This document shows positions 42,373 through 51,312 of a stretch of 64,000 bases of DNA, piece after piece. The stretch comes from Thermoactinomycetaceae bacterium. Its GTDB lineage: Bacteria > Bacillota > Bacilli > Thermoactinomycetales > Thermoactinomycetaceae. Position 1 is the stretch's first letter, and each line of letters begins with the position of its first letter. The position numbers and the translations under genes are program-made. The notes beneath the pieces are model-generated. The model searched no databases, was not told where the DNA came from, and worked only from the letters and a program-made list of their open reading frames with translations. Location of the stretch: contig JANWIG010000054.1 in the NCBI GenBank assembly GCA_025449975.1, positions 1 to 64,000 of the forward strand, in the 5' to 3' direction.

Positions 42373-43746
42373 TTATTTGTCCCAACGAAGCTTTTTGGGA
42401 TAATGATTTTTTAAAAGGCCATTGGATGCTTTGCCCCAGCCCAAGGGGAAACCATCTACGGTGATTATTGTCCATCCCTTACCGGAAAAAGGGAGGGACT
42501 CTCCTTGTAAATAAAGAGATAATTCAGGCTGGTCTGAAGAGAAGTTGATCACTTGTTTGACACTGCTTGGCTTTAAGGAGAGAGCCAAGGCATGAGAGGG
42601 TAAAAAATGGCGTTTCTTTGCTTGTCCCAGATAACGCCCGGGTCTCTCGACACGAAGTCCGCGCAAAGAGGGAAGTTGATCAGGAACGAAGTAGAGATGC
42701 TCACCATAAAGCGTAAAAGTACCTTCGGGAAGCTCAGTTGTCAAGTTTTCTTTTTGAAAGGATGACCACAGCTGTTTTGCATCCCGATGAACAGGAGGAA
42801 ATTTCCCGATCTTTTGCTTGCGGACCTCCCCATCTGTTTTCTCTAAGACAGCGACAAAATGACCTTCTCCACGTAACCGATGGGGCCAAAGACGAGCAGT
42901 CTTTGCTACTTCGTTATGCGGTGAGGGAATCCAAACGGGGTTCCCGCTCTGATAATGTGTCTGCTTGGGAACGGGAAGCAAGCGAAATTCGGGATGATTA
43001 GTAAGAAAAGTAGCGATCACCTGTTCATTTTCCACCGGATTAAAGGTACAAGTAGAGTAGACCAATCGTCCGCCAACTTTAAGCATTTGGGCAGCGGAAT
43101 ATAAAATATCCAATTGTAGTGTTGCGCATTTTTCTACGGCACGAAGACTCCAACGTTCGCAAACAGCGGGGTCTTTGCGAAACATTCCTTCGCCGGAACA
43201 AGGGGCATCCACCAAGATCCGATCAAAAAAGTCGGTAAAACGAGGAGCCAGATGCTCTGGATATTCATTGAGGACAACGGCATTGGTCACCCCGCATCGT
43301 TCTAAGTTTTCGACCAATGCTTTGATCCGCTTTGCATCCACTTCATTGGCGACCAAAATGCCTTCCCCATTCATTTTGGCAGCGATCTGAGTAGTCTTGC
43401 CACCTGGGGCGGCGCATAGATCGAGGATTTTTTCTCCTGGTTGTGGCTGAAGTGCTTCAGCAGGAGACATCGCACTCGCTTCTTGAATATAGTACAGTCC
43501 CGCAGCATGATAGACATGCTTGCCTGGACGATCGATATCATGGTTATAGTAAAAACCCTCCGCACACCAAGGGATGGGATCAAGTTGAAACGGGACAAGC
43601 TCTAAAAATTTTTCTTTGCTCACTTTTAAGGTATTGACACGCAATGAGCGGATCGGTGCTTCGTGATATGTTTGCTTAAAAGCAGGAAAGTCCTCGCCGA
43701 GCAAACTTTTCATTTTTTCCATAAAAACCGGGGGTAACTGATTCAT
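42373..43746 (-). CDS. RsmF/NOP-family RNA (cytosine-5)-methyltransferase
   Basis: 457 residues. N-terminal PUA-like/RsmB-type portion, then the SAM-dependent core: ILDLCAAPGGKTTQIA (motif I), VDAPCSGEGMFRKDP with a catalytic Cys, and VYSTCTFNPVENEQVI with the nucleophilic Cys. A C-terminal RsmF-type tail (about 290-457, LYGEHLYFVP) is present. Target is probably 16S rRNA m5C; site unknown. The gene's ATG (43746) overlaps the stop of the upstream flavoprotein by 4 nt. Terminates at the shared hairpin. Confidence 0.9.
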   Translation of the reverse strand: MNQLPPVFMEKMKSLLGEDFPAFKQTYHEAPIRSLRVNTLKVSKEKFLELVPFQLDPIPWCAEGFYYNHDIDRPGKHVYHAAGLYYIQEASAMSPAEALQPQPGEKILDLCAAPGGKTTQIAAKMNGEGILVANEVDAKRIKALVENLERCGVTNAVVLNEYPEHLAPRFTDFFDRILVDAPCSGEGMFRKDPAVCERWSLRAVEKCATLQLDILYSAAQMLKVGGRLVYSTCTFNPVENEQVIATFLTNHPEFRLLPVPKQTHYQSGNPVWIPSPHNEVAKTARLWPHRLRGEGHFVAVLEKTDGEVRKQKIGKFPPVHRDAKQLWSSFQKENLTTELPEGTFTLYGEHLYFVPDQLPSLRGLRVERPGRYLGQAKKRHFLPSHALALSLKPSSVKQVINFSSDQPELSLYLQGESLPFSGKGWTIITVDGFPLGWGKASNGLLKNHYPKKLRWDK

Positions 43747-45017
43747 CGTTTTCTTCCTTTCACTTGTTCAGCCGCACTTTTTCCAGCGACGTAACCTGTA
43801 CACATCGCTGCGGTAATGTTGTATCCACCGGTGTAGCCATGGATATCTAAGATTTCGCCACAGAAATAAAGACCTTGCATCTGTTTGGACTCCATCGTTT
43901 GGGGATGAATTTCTTTAATATGAACACCGCCACCTGTGACGAACGCCTTTTCCAATGGAAGGGTTCCATCGACTTGGACGACAAACGATTTCAGTGATTT
44001 TCCGAGCTGATGGATCGCCAAATGATTGAATTGGCTAGCGGGTTGTTGGGAATCCAGCTGGAGCTTTTCAAGAACGAGAGAAGCGAAACGCTCGGGAATT
44101 AGCATCTTTAAGATCGATTTCATCGTCTTTTTCGGATGTTGTTGAATCCGTTGTTTTAAAGTGTGGAGCAGCTCATCGATGGATCGATCTGGAAAGAGGT
44201 CGATTTGAATCGGAACGGAACTTCCCTTTTCTTTTTTTTGTATTTTAACTACAAATTGGCTACAGCGTAAAGCAGCCGGTCCGGACAGACCAAAATGGGT
44301 AAAAATCATATCACCGCGGTGAGTGATCACTTTTTTCCCATTGGGACGAGAGACAGTTAAGTTGACGTCATACAAGGAAAGTCCTTGCACTTTTCGTGAA
44401 CGGATAAAAGATTCATTGGAGGTAAGTGGTACCTCTGTTGGGAATAGCTCCGTAATCCGATGTCCTGCTTCTTTTGCCCAAACATACCCATCCCCAGTGG
44501 AACCCGTGTATGGAGCCGATTTTCCCCCTGTAGCGATAATCACTGCAGGAGCGAAAAAGCGTTTGCCTGACGCTGTTTCAACACCGATCACCTGTCCATC
44601 TTGATATAACACTTGCTTGACAGGGGTATGAACTTCGATCTTTGTTCCAAGAGAGCGAACATGTCGAATTAAGGCTTCTACTACAGACTGGGCTTTTCCA
44701 GAAACGGGAAACATCCTCCCGTTGTCTTCTTCTTTTAATTTCACTCCGATCTTCTCAAAAAAGCGGATGAGATCATGGTTATTAAAGGTTGAGAAAACAC
44801 TGTATAGAAAACGACCATTTCCGGGGATTTGTTTGATTAATTCATCCACTTCTTTTCGGTTGGTCACGTTGCAGCGACCTCCTCCAGAGATCGCGAGTTT
44901 GCGTCCCAATTGATCTCCTTTGTCAAGGAGCAATACGCGCGCACCATGCTGACTAGCGGAGGCGCTTGCGAGTAAACCAGCTGGTCCTCCACCGATTACA
45001 ATTACGTCGATCTGCAT
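43743..45017 (-). CDS. HI0933-family NAD(P)/FAD-dependent oxidoreductase (YtfP-like)
   Basis: 424-residue flavoprotein. N-terminal dinucleotide fold VIVIGGGPAGLLASASASQ, then LGRKLAISGGGRCNVTN, the HI0933 signature, and the C-terminal FAD motif GLYFCGEILDIHGYTGGYNITAAMCTGYVAG. BaiN-like function is possible, but the physiological substrate is not known for the Bacillus proteins. ATG 45017 follows GGGAG; the 48 extra codons up to 45161 have no start signal. Coupled by ATGA to the methylase gene. Confidence 0.88.
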   Translation of the reverse strand: MQIDVIVIGGGPAGLLASASASQHGARVLLLDKGDQLGRKLAISGGGRCNVTNRKEVDELIKQIPGNGRFLYSVFSTFNNHDLIRFFEKIGVKLKEEDNGRMFPVSGKAQSVVEALIRHVRSLGTKIEVHTPVKQVLYQDGQVIGVETASGKRFFAPAVIIATGGKSAPYTGSTGDGYVWAKEAGHRITELFPTEVPLTSNESFIRSRKVQGLSLYDVNLTVSRPNGKKVITHRGDMIFTHFGLSGPAALRCSQFVVKIQKKEKGSSVPIQIDLFPDRSIDELLHTLKQRIQQHPKKTMKSILKMLIPERFASLVLEKLQLDSQQPASQFNHLAIHQLGKSLKSFVVQVDGTLPLEKAFVTGGGVHIKEIHPQTMESKQMQGLYFCGEILDIHGYTGGYNITAAMCTGYVAGKSAAEQVKGRKR

Positions 45018-45277
45018 ACAAAAACTCCCTATGTTTTTACCTTTATTTTTCCTAACTTTTTTTATTGTAGGCAATCGTTTACTCGTTGAAAAGAGAGCAG
45101 TGTTGAGTGGGGAGCAAAATGCCCCTGATGAGCATAACAAAGAGGATAACTTTTGATTCATAAACGAAGCAAATTTTTTCTAAATAAATTTATAGTAGAT
45201 ATGAAAATAGGCATTTAAAAATAGTTGTATATTAGATAAAATAAAGATAAACACATCGTTTCTCTTTTTTGCCATTT

Positions 45278-45295
45278 TGAATGAACAATCATTCA
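45278..45295 (+). promoter_or_regulatory. FadR operator upstream of fadD
   Basis: TGAATGAACAATCATTCA matches the Bacillus FadR consensus TGAATGAMTANTCATTCA almost fully. It is 19 bp ahead of the fadD start codon, so FadR binding should block fadD expression. No near-consensus promoter is evident; a weak TTGTAT...TAAACA pair lies at 45225-45253. Confidence 0.9.
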
Positions 45296-45314
45296 TTATG
45301 TTAGGAGGATGTCC

Positions 45315-47009
45315 ATGGGAGAAGATCAAAAGCGTTGGCTGAAGCATTATCCCAAACAAGTTCCAACTTCGATTGATTATCCCGAGATCCCGATTCCTCA
45401 AATGCTTGTAGAAGCGGTTAACGATTTTCCAAATCATGAAGCACTTCTTTTTATGGGAAATAGCATGACGTATCAAGAACTATTTGATCAGGTGCAGCGT
45501 TTTGTAAGCGCTTTAAAAAATGTAGGAGTCGCTAAGAACGAAAAAGTTTCGATCATGTTGCCAAATTGTCCTCAAGCCGTCATCGCCTATTATGCTGTTT
45601 TAATGATGGGAGCGATTGTCGTTCAAACCAACCCCCTTTATATGGAAAGGGAATTGGAACATCAACTGAACGATGCCGATGCCGAGACGATTATTTGTGT
45701 CGATTTGGTTTTACCAAAAGTAGTCAATATTAAGGACAAAACTAAAATTAAAAGAGTGATTGTAACAGGTATTAGTGACTTCTTATCTTTTCCTAAAAGT
45801 TGGTTATACAAACTAAAATTGTTTGTGGAAGGAACAAAAATTAGCATCCCCAATCAACCAAGCTATTATCAAATGAAAAAGCTGATCGGACAAGCATCTC
45901 TTCCGTCCACTCCATATGTGCCTGAATTTGACTCACCGGACAGTTTGGCCGTATTGCAATATACAGGAGGCACAACTGGGTTGGCAAAAGGAGCGATGCT
46001 AACTCATCGCAATCTGATTAGTAATACGTATCAAATGGAAGCCATTATGTATAAAGCGAAGAAGGGCAGAGAAAAGATGTTAGCTGTTCTACCATTTTTC
46101 CATGTATATGGCTTAACAACTTTGATGAATTTTGCTGTCTATATGGCTGCGACGATGATTTTAATTCCGCGTTTTGATGCGACGTTAATTTTAAAGGAGA
46201 TCCAGCGACATCGCCCCACTCTCTTCCCTGGAGCACCAACGATGTATATCGGGCTGATCAATCATCCAGACATTTCGAAGTATGATCTCTCTTCGATTGA
46301 AGCCTGTATCAGTGGAGCTGCTCCATTGCCAGTTGAAGTACAAGAAAAATTTGAAGCATTGTCAGGTGGGAAATTGATCGAAGGATATGGATTAACTGAA
46401 GCTTCTCCCGTTACACATGTCAATCTGATCTATGACCGGGTAAAATTATCTACAATCGGTCTTCCTCTCCCCGATACGGATTGTCGGATTGTCGATCTCC
46501 AAACGAAAAAGGAGCTACCAGTCGGTGAAGTGGGTGAGCTGCTCATCAAAGGTCCTCAGGTGATGAAAGGATATTGGAAACGTCCGAATGAGACAGAAAA
46601 TGTATTGCGAGATGGCTGGCTGGCAACAGGGGACTTGGCAAAGATGGACGAGGATGGTTACTTTTATATCATTGATCGGCAAAAGGATGTGATCATTGCA
46701 GGAGGATACAATGTTTATCCAAGGGAAGTCGAAGAAGTGCTATATGAACATCCTGCTGTAAAGGAAGCATGCGTCTTGGGGGTACCGCATGATTATCGAG
46801 GGGAAACGGTGAAAGCATTTATCGTTTTAAAGCCTGGAGCACAGTGGTCAGCCGAAGAAGTGACCAGTTATTGTCGAGGAAAGTTAGCCGCTTATAAGAT
46901 TCCACGTCTTGTAGAGTTTCGCAGCGAATTGCCGAAATCCAATACGGGCAAAATTTTACGTCGTGTATTGCGCGAAGAAGAGCAGCAAGAGAATAAAAAC
47001 AATAATTAG
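45315..47009 (+). CDS. fadD: Long-chain fatty-acid-CoA ligase
   Basis: 564-residue AMP-forming acyl-CoA synthetase (LcfA in Bacillus). Adenylation motif LQYTGGTTGLAKGAMLTH, then EGYGLTEASPVTH, LATGDLAKMDEDGYFYIIDR and the C-terminal Lys in SNTGKILRRVLREEE. It activates fatty acids for beta-oxidation. ATG 45315 is 6 nt behind AGGAGG; ATG 45309 touches the SD. The FadR operator upstream and fadR-etfBA downstream repeat the B. subtilis fad cluster, except that fadB (enoyl-CoA hydratase) is absent. Confidence 0.95.
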   Translation: MGEDQKRWLKHYPKQVPTSIDYPEIPIPQMLVEAVNDFPNHEALLFMGNSMTYQELFDQVQRFVSALKNVGVAKNEKVSIMLPNCPQAVIAYYAVLMMGAIVVQTNPLYMERELEHQLNDADAETIICVDLVLPKVVNIKDKTKIKRVIVTGISDFLSFPKSWLYKLKLFVEGTKISIPNQPSYYQMKKLIGQASLPSTPYVPEFDSPDSLAVLQYTGGTTGLAKGAMLTHRNLISNTYQMEAIMYKAKKGREKMLAVLPFFHVYGLTTLMNFAVYMAATMILIPRFDATLILKEIQRHRPTLFPGAPTMYIGLINHPDISKYDLSSIEACISGAAPLPVEVQEKFEALSGGKLIEGYGLTEASPVTHVNLIYDRVKLSTIGLPLPDTDCRIVDLQTKKELPVGEVGELLIKGPQVMKGYWKRPNETENVLRDGWLATGDLAKMDEDGYFYIIDRQKDVIIAGGYNVYPREVEEVLYEHPAVKEACVLGVPHDYRGETVKAFIVLKPGAQWSAEEVTSYCRGKLAAYKIPRLVEFRSELPKSNTGKILRRVLREEEQQENKNNN

Positions 47010-47070
47010 CATATTATGCAATATTGGAATGATAAGATTGTTTTTTCTATTATTTCTCTGCCTAAAAGAG

Positions 47071-47123
47071 TTGACAAACGATATATATCAATTTAAACTT
47101 ATGAATGAATGATTATTCATTCA
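47071..47123 (+). promoter_or_regulatory. fadR promoter and FadR operator
   Basis: TTGACA (47071-47076), 17 nt, TAAACT (47094-47099). TGAATGATTATTCATTCA (47106-47123) overlaps the likely start of transcription. Autoregulation by FadR, with fadR-etfB-etfA as target, is predicted. Confidence 0.9.
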
Positions 47124-47154
47124 TTCTTTTTTATTGATGAGAGAGGAATTGAAA

Positions 47155-47745
47155 ATGGCTAAAAGAACGGGTGAAAAATACGAAGCAATTATTAACGCTG
47201 CTATTCGAGTGATTGCGCAATATGGGTATCATAATGCACAGGTTTCGAAAATTGCTCGCGAAGCAAAAGTAGCTGATGGGACGATCTACCTCTATTTTGA
47301 TAATAAAGATGACGTCCTCGTTTCTGTGTTTACGGAAAAAATGGGGGCTTTTATCTCCGAAGCAGAACGACAGCTAAGCAAATTGTCCTCCGCTGCGGAA
47401 AAGTTAGAGCATTTGATTCGCCTCCATTTTTCACAGTTTGAACAAGATCGCGAACTAGCGATTGTTACTCAAATTGAGCTGAGACAGTCTAATCCATATG
47501 TTCGAAAAGGAATTCGCAATACATTACGACGTTATACGGAGATTATTGATCAAGTGATCGAAGCAGGGATCCATCAAGGGATTTTTCGTGCGGATCTCGA
47601 TGTTCGGATCGTTCGCCGCATGATATTTGGAACCCTTGATGAAATGGTAACCTCTTGGATTATGAACAATTATAAATATAGTTTGTTGGAACAAGTGGAA
47701 GTAATTCATAGTTTATTTATCCAAGGGATTGGGGAATCAAAATAA
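47155..47745 (+). CDS. fadR: Fatty-acid metabolism regulator FadR (TetR family)
   Basis: 196-residue repressor that releases DNA when it binds long-chain acyl-CoA. HTH: YGYHNAQVSKIAREAKVADGTIYLYFDNKDDVLVSVF (residues about 27-62). C-terminal acyl-CoA domain follows, with LIRLHFSQFEQDRELAIVTQIELRQSNPY as in B. subtilis FadR/YsiA. ATG 47155 is 6 nt from GAGAGGAA; in-frame ATGs a few codons upstream lack an SD. Two matching operators in the window support the name. Confidence 0.92.
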   Translation: MAKRTGEKYEAIINAAIRVIAQYGYHNAQVSKIAREAKVADGTIYLYFDNKDDVLVSVFTEKMGAFISEAERQLSKLSSAAEKLEHLIRLHFSQFEQDRELAIVTQIELRQSNPYVRKGIRNTLRRYTEIIDQVIEAGIHQGIFRADLDVRIVRRMIFGTLDEMVTSWIMNNYKYSLLEQVEVIHSLFIQGIGESK

Positions 47746-47775
47746 TTGAACTGAAATGAAAGGGGATCCAAATGG

Positions 47776-48555
47776 ATGGATATTTTGGTCTGTTTAAAAC
47801 AAACCTTTGATACCGAAGAAAAGATTGTGATTGAAGATGGATGTATCAATGAAGATGGTGCCGAATTTGTGATCAACCCCTACGATGAATATGCAGTGGA
47901 AGAAGCTGTTCGCCTGAAAGAAAAGTTTGGTGGACAAATTACCGTGATCTCGATTGGCCCCGATCGTGCAGAGCAAGCGATCCGTACAGCGATGGCGATG
48001 GGTGTCGATAAGGGAGTGATTGTCGACATCGAAGATTTGGAAGATGACGTAGATGAACATACGATTGCACAAGTAATCGCTGCAGCTATCGAAGAAGAAG
48101 ATTTGTCATATGACTTAATTCTCTGTGGTGCCGTCGCCGTTGATGATGGGTCCGCTCAAGTAGGTCCTCGTCTAGCTGAATTATTAGGCATTCCCCATAT
48201 ATCGACTGTAACGGAAGTAAATATAACTGGTGATAAAGTAACGGTAAACAAAGATGTGGAAGGAGACCTAGAGGTCATCGAGTCCACGCTACCGATCTTA
48301 TTGACAGCCCAACAAGGACTCAATGAGCCTCGTTATCCTTCATTACCAGGCATTATGAGAGCCAAAAGAAAACCCCTTAGCCGTTTGGATTTAGATGATT
48401 TAGATCTGGATGAAGATGAAATTGCAGCAAAGACGGAAACGGTTGAACTTTTTTTACCACCTAAAAAGGATGCCGGAAAAATACTGCAAGGAGAAGTAGC
48501 TGACCAAGTAAAAGAACTGGTTCAATTGCTTCGCAGTGAAGCCAAAGTGATCTAA
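47776..48555 (+). CDS. etfB: Electron transfer flavoprotein, beta subunit
   Basis: 259 residues; AMP-binding small subunit of ETF. Pattern: MDILVCLKQTFDTEEKI, then the signature AEFVINPYDEYAVEEAVRLKE, GVDKGVIVDIEDLEDD, and the loop LNEPRYPSLPGIMRAKRKPL (the ETF beta signature). It accepts electrons from acyl-CoA dehydrogenases. ATG 47776 follows AAAGGGGATCC. 24 nt ahead of etfA; third gene of fadD-fadR-etfBA. Confidence 0.95.
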   Translation: MDILVCLKQTFDTEEKIVIEDGCINEDGAEFVINPYDEYAVEEAVRLKEKFGGQITVISIGPDRAEQAIRTAMAMGVDKGVIVDIEDLEDDVDEHTIAQVIAAAIEEEDLSYDLILCGAVAVDDGSAQVGPRLAELLGIPHISTVTEVNITGDKVTVNKDVEGDLEVIESTLPILLTAQQGLNEPRYPSLPGIMRAKRKPLSRLDLDDLDLDEDEIAAKTETVELFLPPKKDAGKILQGEVADQVKELVQLLRSEAKVI

Positions 48556-48579
48556 ATCGATTGTTAAGGGGGAACAAAA

Positions 48580-49563
48580 ATGAGCAAAAATGTGTTGGTA
48601 TTGGCAGATGTGCGGGATCAAGCATTACGTAATGTCACATTGGAGTGTTTAGCGGTAGCGCGTGCGCTAGCAGAGGATGGCAAGGTGACAGTCGCTGTTT
48701 TTGGTAGTTTTGCCTCTAACTTAGTGGAGAAATTAGCACAATATGGAGCAGACCGTGTGGTCATTGTACCCAATGCGCAATTGGATCAATATACAACCGA
48801 TGGATATTTTCAAGCTTTTAAACAAGTGATTGATCAGGTCGAGCCGGATGCCATCTTTACGGGCCATACAGCTGTTGGAAGAGACCTTTGTCCGCGGATT
48901 GCCGCTCGCTTGGGATTGGGACTGATCTCAGATTGTACAAAGGTGGAAGTGGTCGATGGACAAGCTGTTTTTACCCGTCCAATCTATTCTGGAAAGGCAT
49001 TCGCCAAAAAAGTGGTGAAAGAGGGAACTGTTTTTGCAACGATTCGTCCCAACAATATTGCGGCATTATCCCCCGATTCAAGCCGGACAGCAGAAGTGAA
49101 AGAAATGCAAGTTGCGTTGGGAGAGGATGTCTTGCGGACAGTTGTAAAAGAGATCGTTAGAAAAACGACGGATGGGGTTGACCTTTCTGAAGCGCGAGTG
49201 GTGATCGCCGGAGGTCGTGGAATGAAAAGTGCCGATGGCTTTGCGATGTTACAAGAGCTGGCTGACTTGTTAGGAGGTGCTGTGGGAGCTTCTCGCGCAG
49301 CATGTGATGCAGAATATTGCGATTATAGTCTGCAAATTGGGCAAACAGGTAAAGTCGTTACACCAGACTTATATATTGCGTGCGGAATCTCTGGAGCGAT
49401 TCAACATGTGGCAGGAATGTCGAACTCCAAAGTGATTGTCGCGATCAACAAAGATCCTGAAGCGGAGATCTTCCAAATCGCCGATTATGGCATTGTTGCG
49501 GATCTATTCCAAGTTGTACCATTGTTGATTCAGGAATTAAAACAGGTACTCGGGAAACAATAG
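48580..49563 (+). CDS. etfA: Electron transfer flavoprotein, alpha subunit
   Basis: 327 residues; binds FAD and passes electrons to the quinone-linked dehydrogenase. The C-terminal FAD domain is complete: ARVVIAGGRGMKSADGF, VGASRAACDAEYCDYSLQIGQTGKVVTPDLYIACGISGAIQHVAGM and the family signature IVAINKDPEAEIFQIADYGIVADL. SD AAGGGGG ahead of ATG 48580. It ends the operon with a terminator at 49683. Confidence 0.95.
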   Translation: MSKNVLVLADVRDQALRNVTLECLAVARALAEDGKVTVAVFGSFASNLVEKLAQYGADRVVIVPNAQLDQYTTDGYFQAFKQVIDQVEPDAIFTGHTAVGRDLCPRIAARLGLGLISDCTKVEVVDGQAVFTRPIYSGKAFAKKVVKEGTVFATIRPNNIAALSPDSSRTAEVKEMQVALGEDVLRTVVKEIVRKTTDGVDLSEARVVIAGGRGMKSADGFAMLQELADLLGGAVGASRAACDAEYCDYSLQIGQTGKVVTPDLYIACGISGAIQHVAGMSNSKVIVAINKDPEAEIFQIADYGIVADLFQVVPLLIQELKQVLGKQ

Positions 49564-49682
49564 GTTTAGACATGGAAAAGAGTACTCGTCCATAACATGA
49601 CCAGAGCAAAGGATAAAAGTCAATGGAAAAGGGGACTCGATGCCGAGTGAGCGCTAGTTTGTTTTAAAAAGCTTCAGTAAAT

Positions 49683-49724
49683 GGGGATCATTTTCTATTC
49701 TGAGGAAATGAAATCCCCTTTTTC
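49683..49724 (+). terminator. Terminator of the fad/etf unit
   Basis: GGGGATCATTT pairs with AATGAAATCCCC (2-nt bulge), then TTTTT. Confidence 0.75.
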
Positions 49725-49760
49725 ATTCCTAATGAATCGCACTTTTGCCTTCCGAAATAC

Positions 49761-49789
49761 TTGGAAGTTTTGAAATCAAATGCTATACT
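49761..49789 (+). promoter_or_regulatory. trxA promoter
   Basis: TTGGAA (49761-49766), 17 nt, TATACT (49784-49789). It gives trxA a leader of about 60 nt and expression apart from etfA. Confidence 0.6.
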
Positions 49790-49858
49790 AACACTGATAA
49801 TATTTCGTATTGGCTTGTTTTGGCTGTCTGTAATGGCAGAAATAAGGAGGATGTTTTC

Positions 49859-50185
49859 ATGTCAATTTTAGAAGTAACAGATCAAAACTTTAAAACAGTG
49901 GTAGAATCCAGTGATTCTGGAGCTGTATTAGTGGATTTTTGGGCTCCTTGGTGTCCTCCATGTCGGATGCTTGCGCCAGTTTTAGATGAAATTGATCAAG
50001 AGATGGGCGATCAAGTAAAAGTAGTAAAGTTGAATGTGGATAATAATCAGGATACAGCAGCTCGCTTTGGAGTAATGGGTATTCCTACCCTGATCCTGTT
50101 TAAAGATGGAAAAATGTTAAGCAAAGTGACTGGCTTTCAGCCAAAAGAAAGCTTAATCCAATGGATCAACGATTCTCAGCGGTAA
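49859..50185 (+). CDS. trxA: Thioredoxin with an atypical WCPPC active site
   Basis: 108-residue thioredoxin: MSILEVTDQNFKTVVE, then VDFWAPWCPPCRMLAPVL with Cys32 and Cys35, cis-Pro in MGIPTLILFKDG, and KVTGFQPKESL. The fold is complete. The active site reads Trp-Cys-Pro-Pro-Cys rather than the usual WCGPC of TrxA, which would change its redox potential. ATG 49859 is 7 nt from AAGGAGG; the open frame upstream to 49745 crosses the promoter and is not coding. Own promoter and terminator. Confidence 0.93.
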   Translation: MSILEVTDQNFKTVVESSDSGAVLVDFWAPWCPPCRMLAPVLDEIDQEMGDQVKVVKLNVDNNQDTAARFGVMGIPTLILFKDGKMLSKVTGFQPKESLIQWINDSQR

Positions 50186-50200
50186 GCATGAATGAATACA

Positions 50201-50230
50201 AAAAAGCGGCGGATCTACCGCCGCTTTTTT
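50201..50230. terminator. Terminator after trxA
   Basis: AAAAAGCGGCGG (50201-50212) pairs with CCGCCGCTTTTT around loop ATCTA, then T. A-run and T-run make it bidirectional. Confidence 0.93.
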
Positions 50231-50310
50231 GTATAGAGCTGGGAAATTAGACCCAAAAGGGAGCAAATAAAACTTTTTTACTTTGCGCCTCGTTTGCAAA
50301 AATAAATGAG

Positions 50311-51189
50311 TTAATTTTTTTTAATAGGGAGCCAACTCGAAGTTGTGGAGATGGGAGGAGGAAGTTCGTGTTTAATTCTTTTTCTTAAATGGTAGAAGTA
50401 GAGAAATAGCATAAAAAAGCTAGTGATAAACATTTGAGGTGGATCGATCAGCAGTCGAATTAAGAGATCATTAACGGGGGAAGTGATAAACTCTTGAAAA
50501 CTGCTAATTCCCGTATCAGCTTGGCTTTCCAACAACAAATCGAGGGCAATCAGAGGCGCGAAAATGATCCCTACGGATAAAACCTTCCAGAAATCGCGAA
50601 AAAGCAGTTTAAAAGATAGCTCGATCGATTTTAACACTCTCGTTTTTTCGGCAATTAAGATGACGACAGCATATAAACTCCCCAGTAAATAGCCAATCAT
50701 CACAAGACCGATGATCACTTGGAAGCTAATAACTAACCAGGAGATCTTAAGGAGTGGGATCAGATCTAACAATAAGATAAAAAGCAAACTAAAGCCAGCA
50801 AAGATGACAAAAAAGAGCAACGTCGCTCGGTGTAAAAAGTCAAAGCCATATTGGAAATAGTGATAGATTTTTCCTTGACCATCCCGCAGGGCTTCAATGC
50901 ATATTCCAAGAGAACCGCTCTGCGCAAAGATAAAAAGCAATAAATAAATGAACGTATGTATGATTTCCCATAATAAAATACCATAACTCATTTCTGGAAG
51001 TTGAAGAAAGAAGAGCACGTTTGAACTATTTGTATGATTAGCGCTCGATAAGTCCAATAAATACTCTTGTACTAAAGAGTCAGATAGCTCGATAAAAAGC
51101 TCTATAGGTAATAGAGCGATATTTGCAAGGATATGAGCAACCAATAAGATCCCAATGTGCTTTTTTAAAGCCGTAAAAAACGAGGACAA
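50311..51189 (-). CDS. Multi-pass membrane protein of unknown function (tandem paralogue B)
   Basis: 292 residues with about six membrane helices. The N-terminus LSSFFTALKKHIGILLVAHILAN resembles that of the upstream gene (YRFFTTFKKHGFKLWLANLLGL), and both have a mid-protein ETRVLKSIELSFKLLFRDFWKVL / QTGVFKSFSLSFRLLKNSFGKVL segment, so they are paralogues. The second segment recalls the repeat region of glycerophosphodiester phosphodiesterase membrane domains and DUF975-like proteins; function unknown. TTG 51189 is the start, 9 nt after AGGAGGT; the longer frame to 51294 has no SD. Confidence 0.7.
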   Translation of the reverse strand: MSSFFTALKKHIGILLVAHILANIALLPIELFIELSDSLVQEYLLDLSSANHTNSSNVLFFLQLPEMSYGILLWEIIHTFIYLLLFIFAQSGSLGICIEALRDGQGKIYHYFQYGFDFLHRATLLFFVIFAGFSLLFILLLDLIPLLKISWLVISFQVIIGLVMIGYLLGSLYAVVILIAEKTRVLKSIELSFKLLFRDFWKVLSVGIIFAPLIALDLLLESQADTGISSFQEFITSPVNDLLIRLLIDPPQMFITSFFMLFLYFYHLRKRIKHELPPPISTTSSWLPIKKN

Positions 51190-51271
51190 ACGAATTCTAC
51201 CTCCTGTTTGTAGTAATACACAACAAATTATAAATGATTTTTGATAGATTAACATATTTTTTTCACAGCAG

Positions 51272-51303
51272 CAAAAAGGAGACGTACAATCCACGTCTCC
51301 TTG
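51272..51303 (-). terminator. Hairpin between the tandem membrane genes
   Basis: On the minus strand AAGGAGACGT pairs with ACGTCTCCTT (51293-51302 and 51276-51285), then TTTT. Partial read-through would still allow expression of the second gene. Confidence 0.8.
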
Positions 51304-51312
51304 AAAAAGGGA

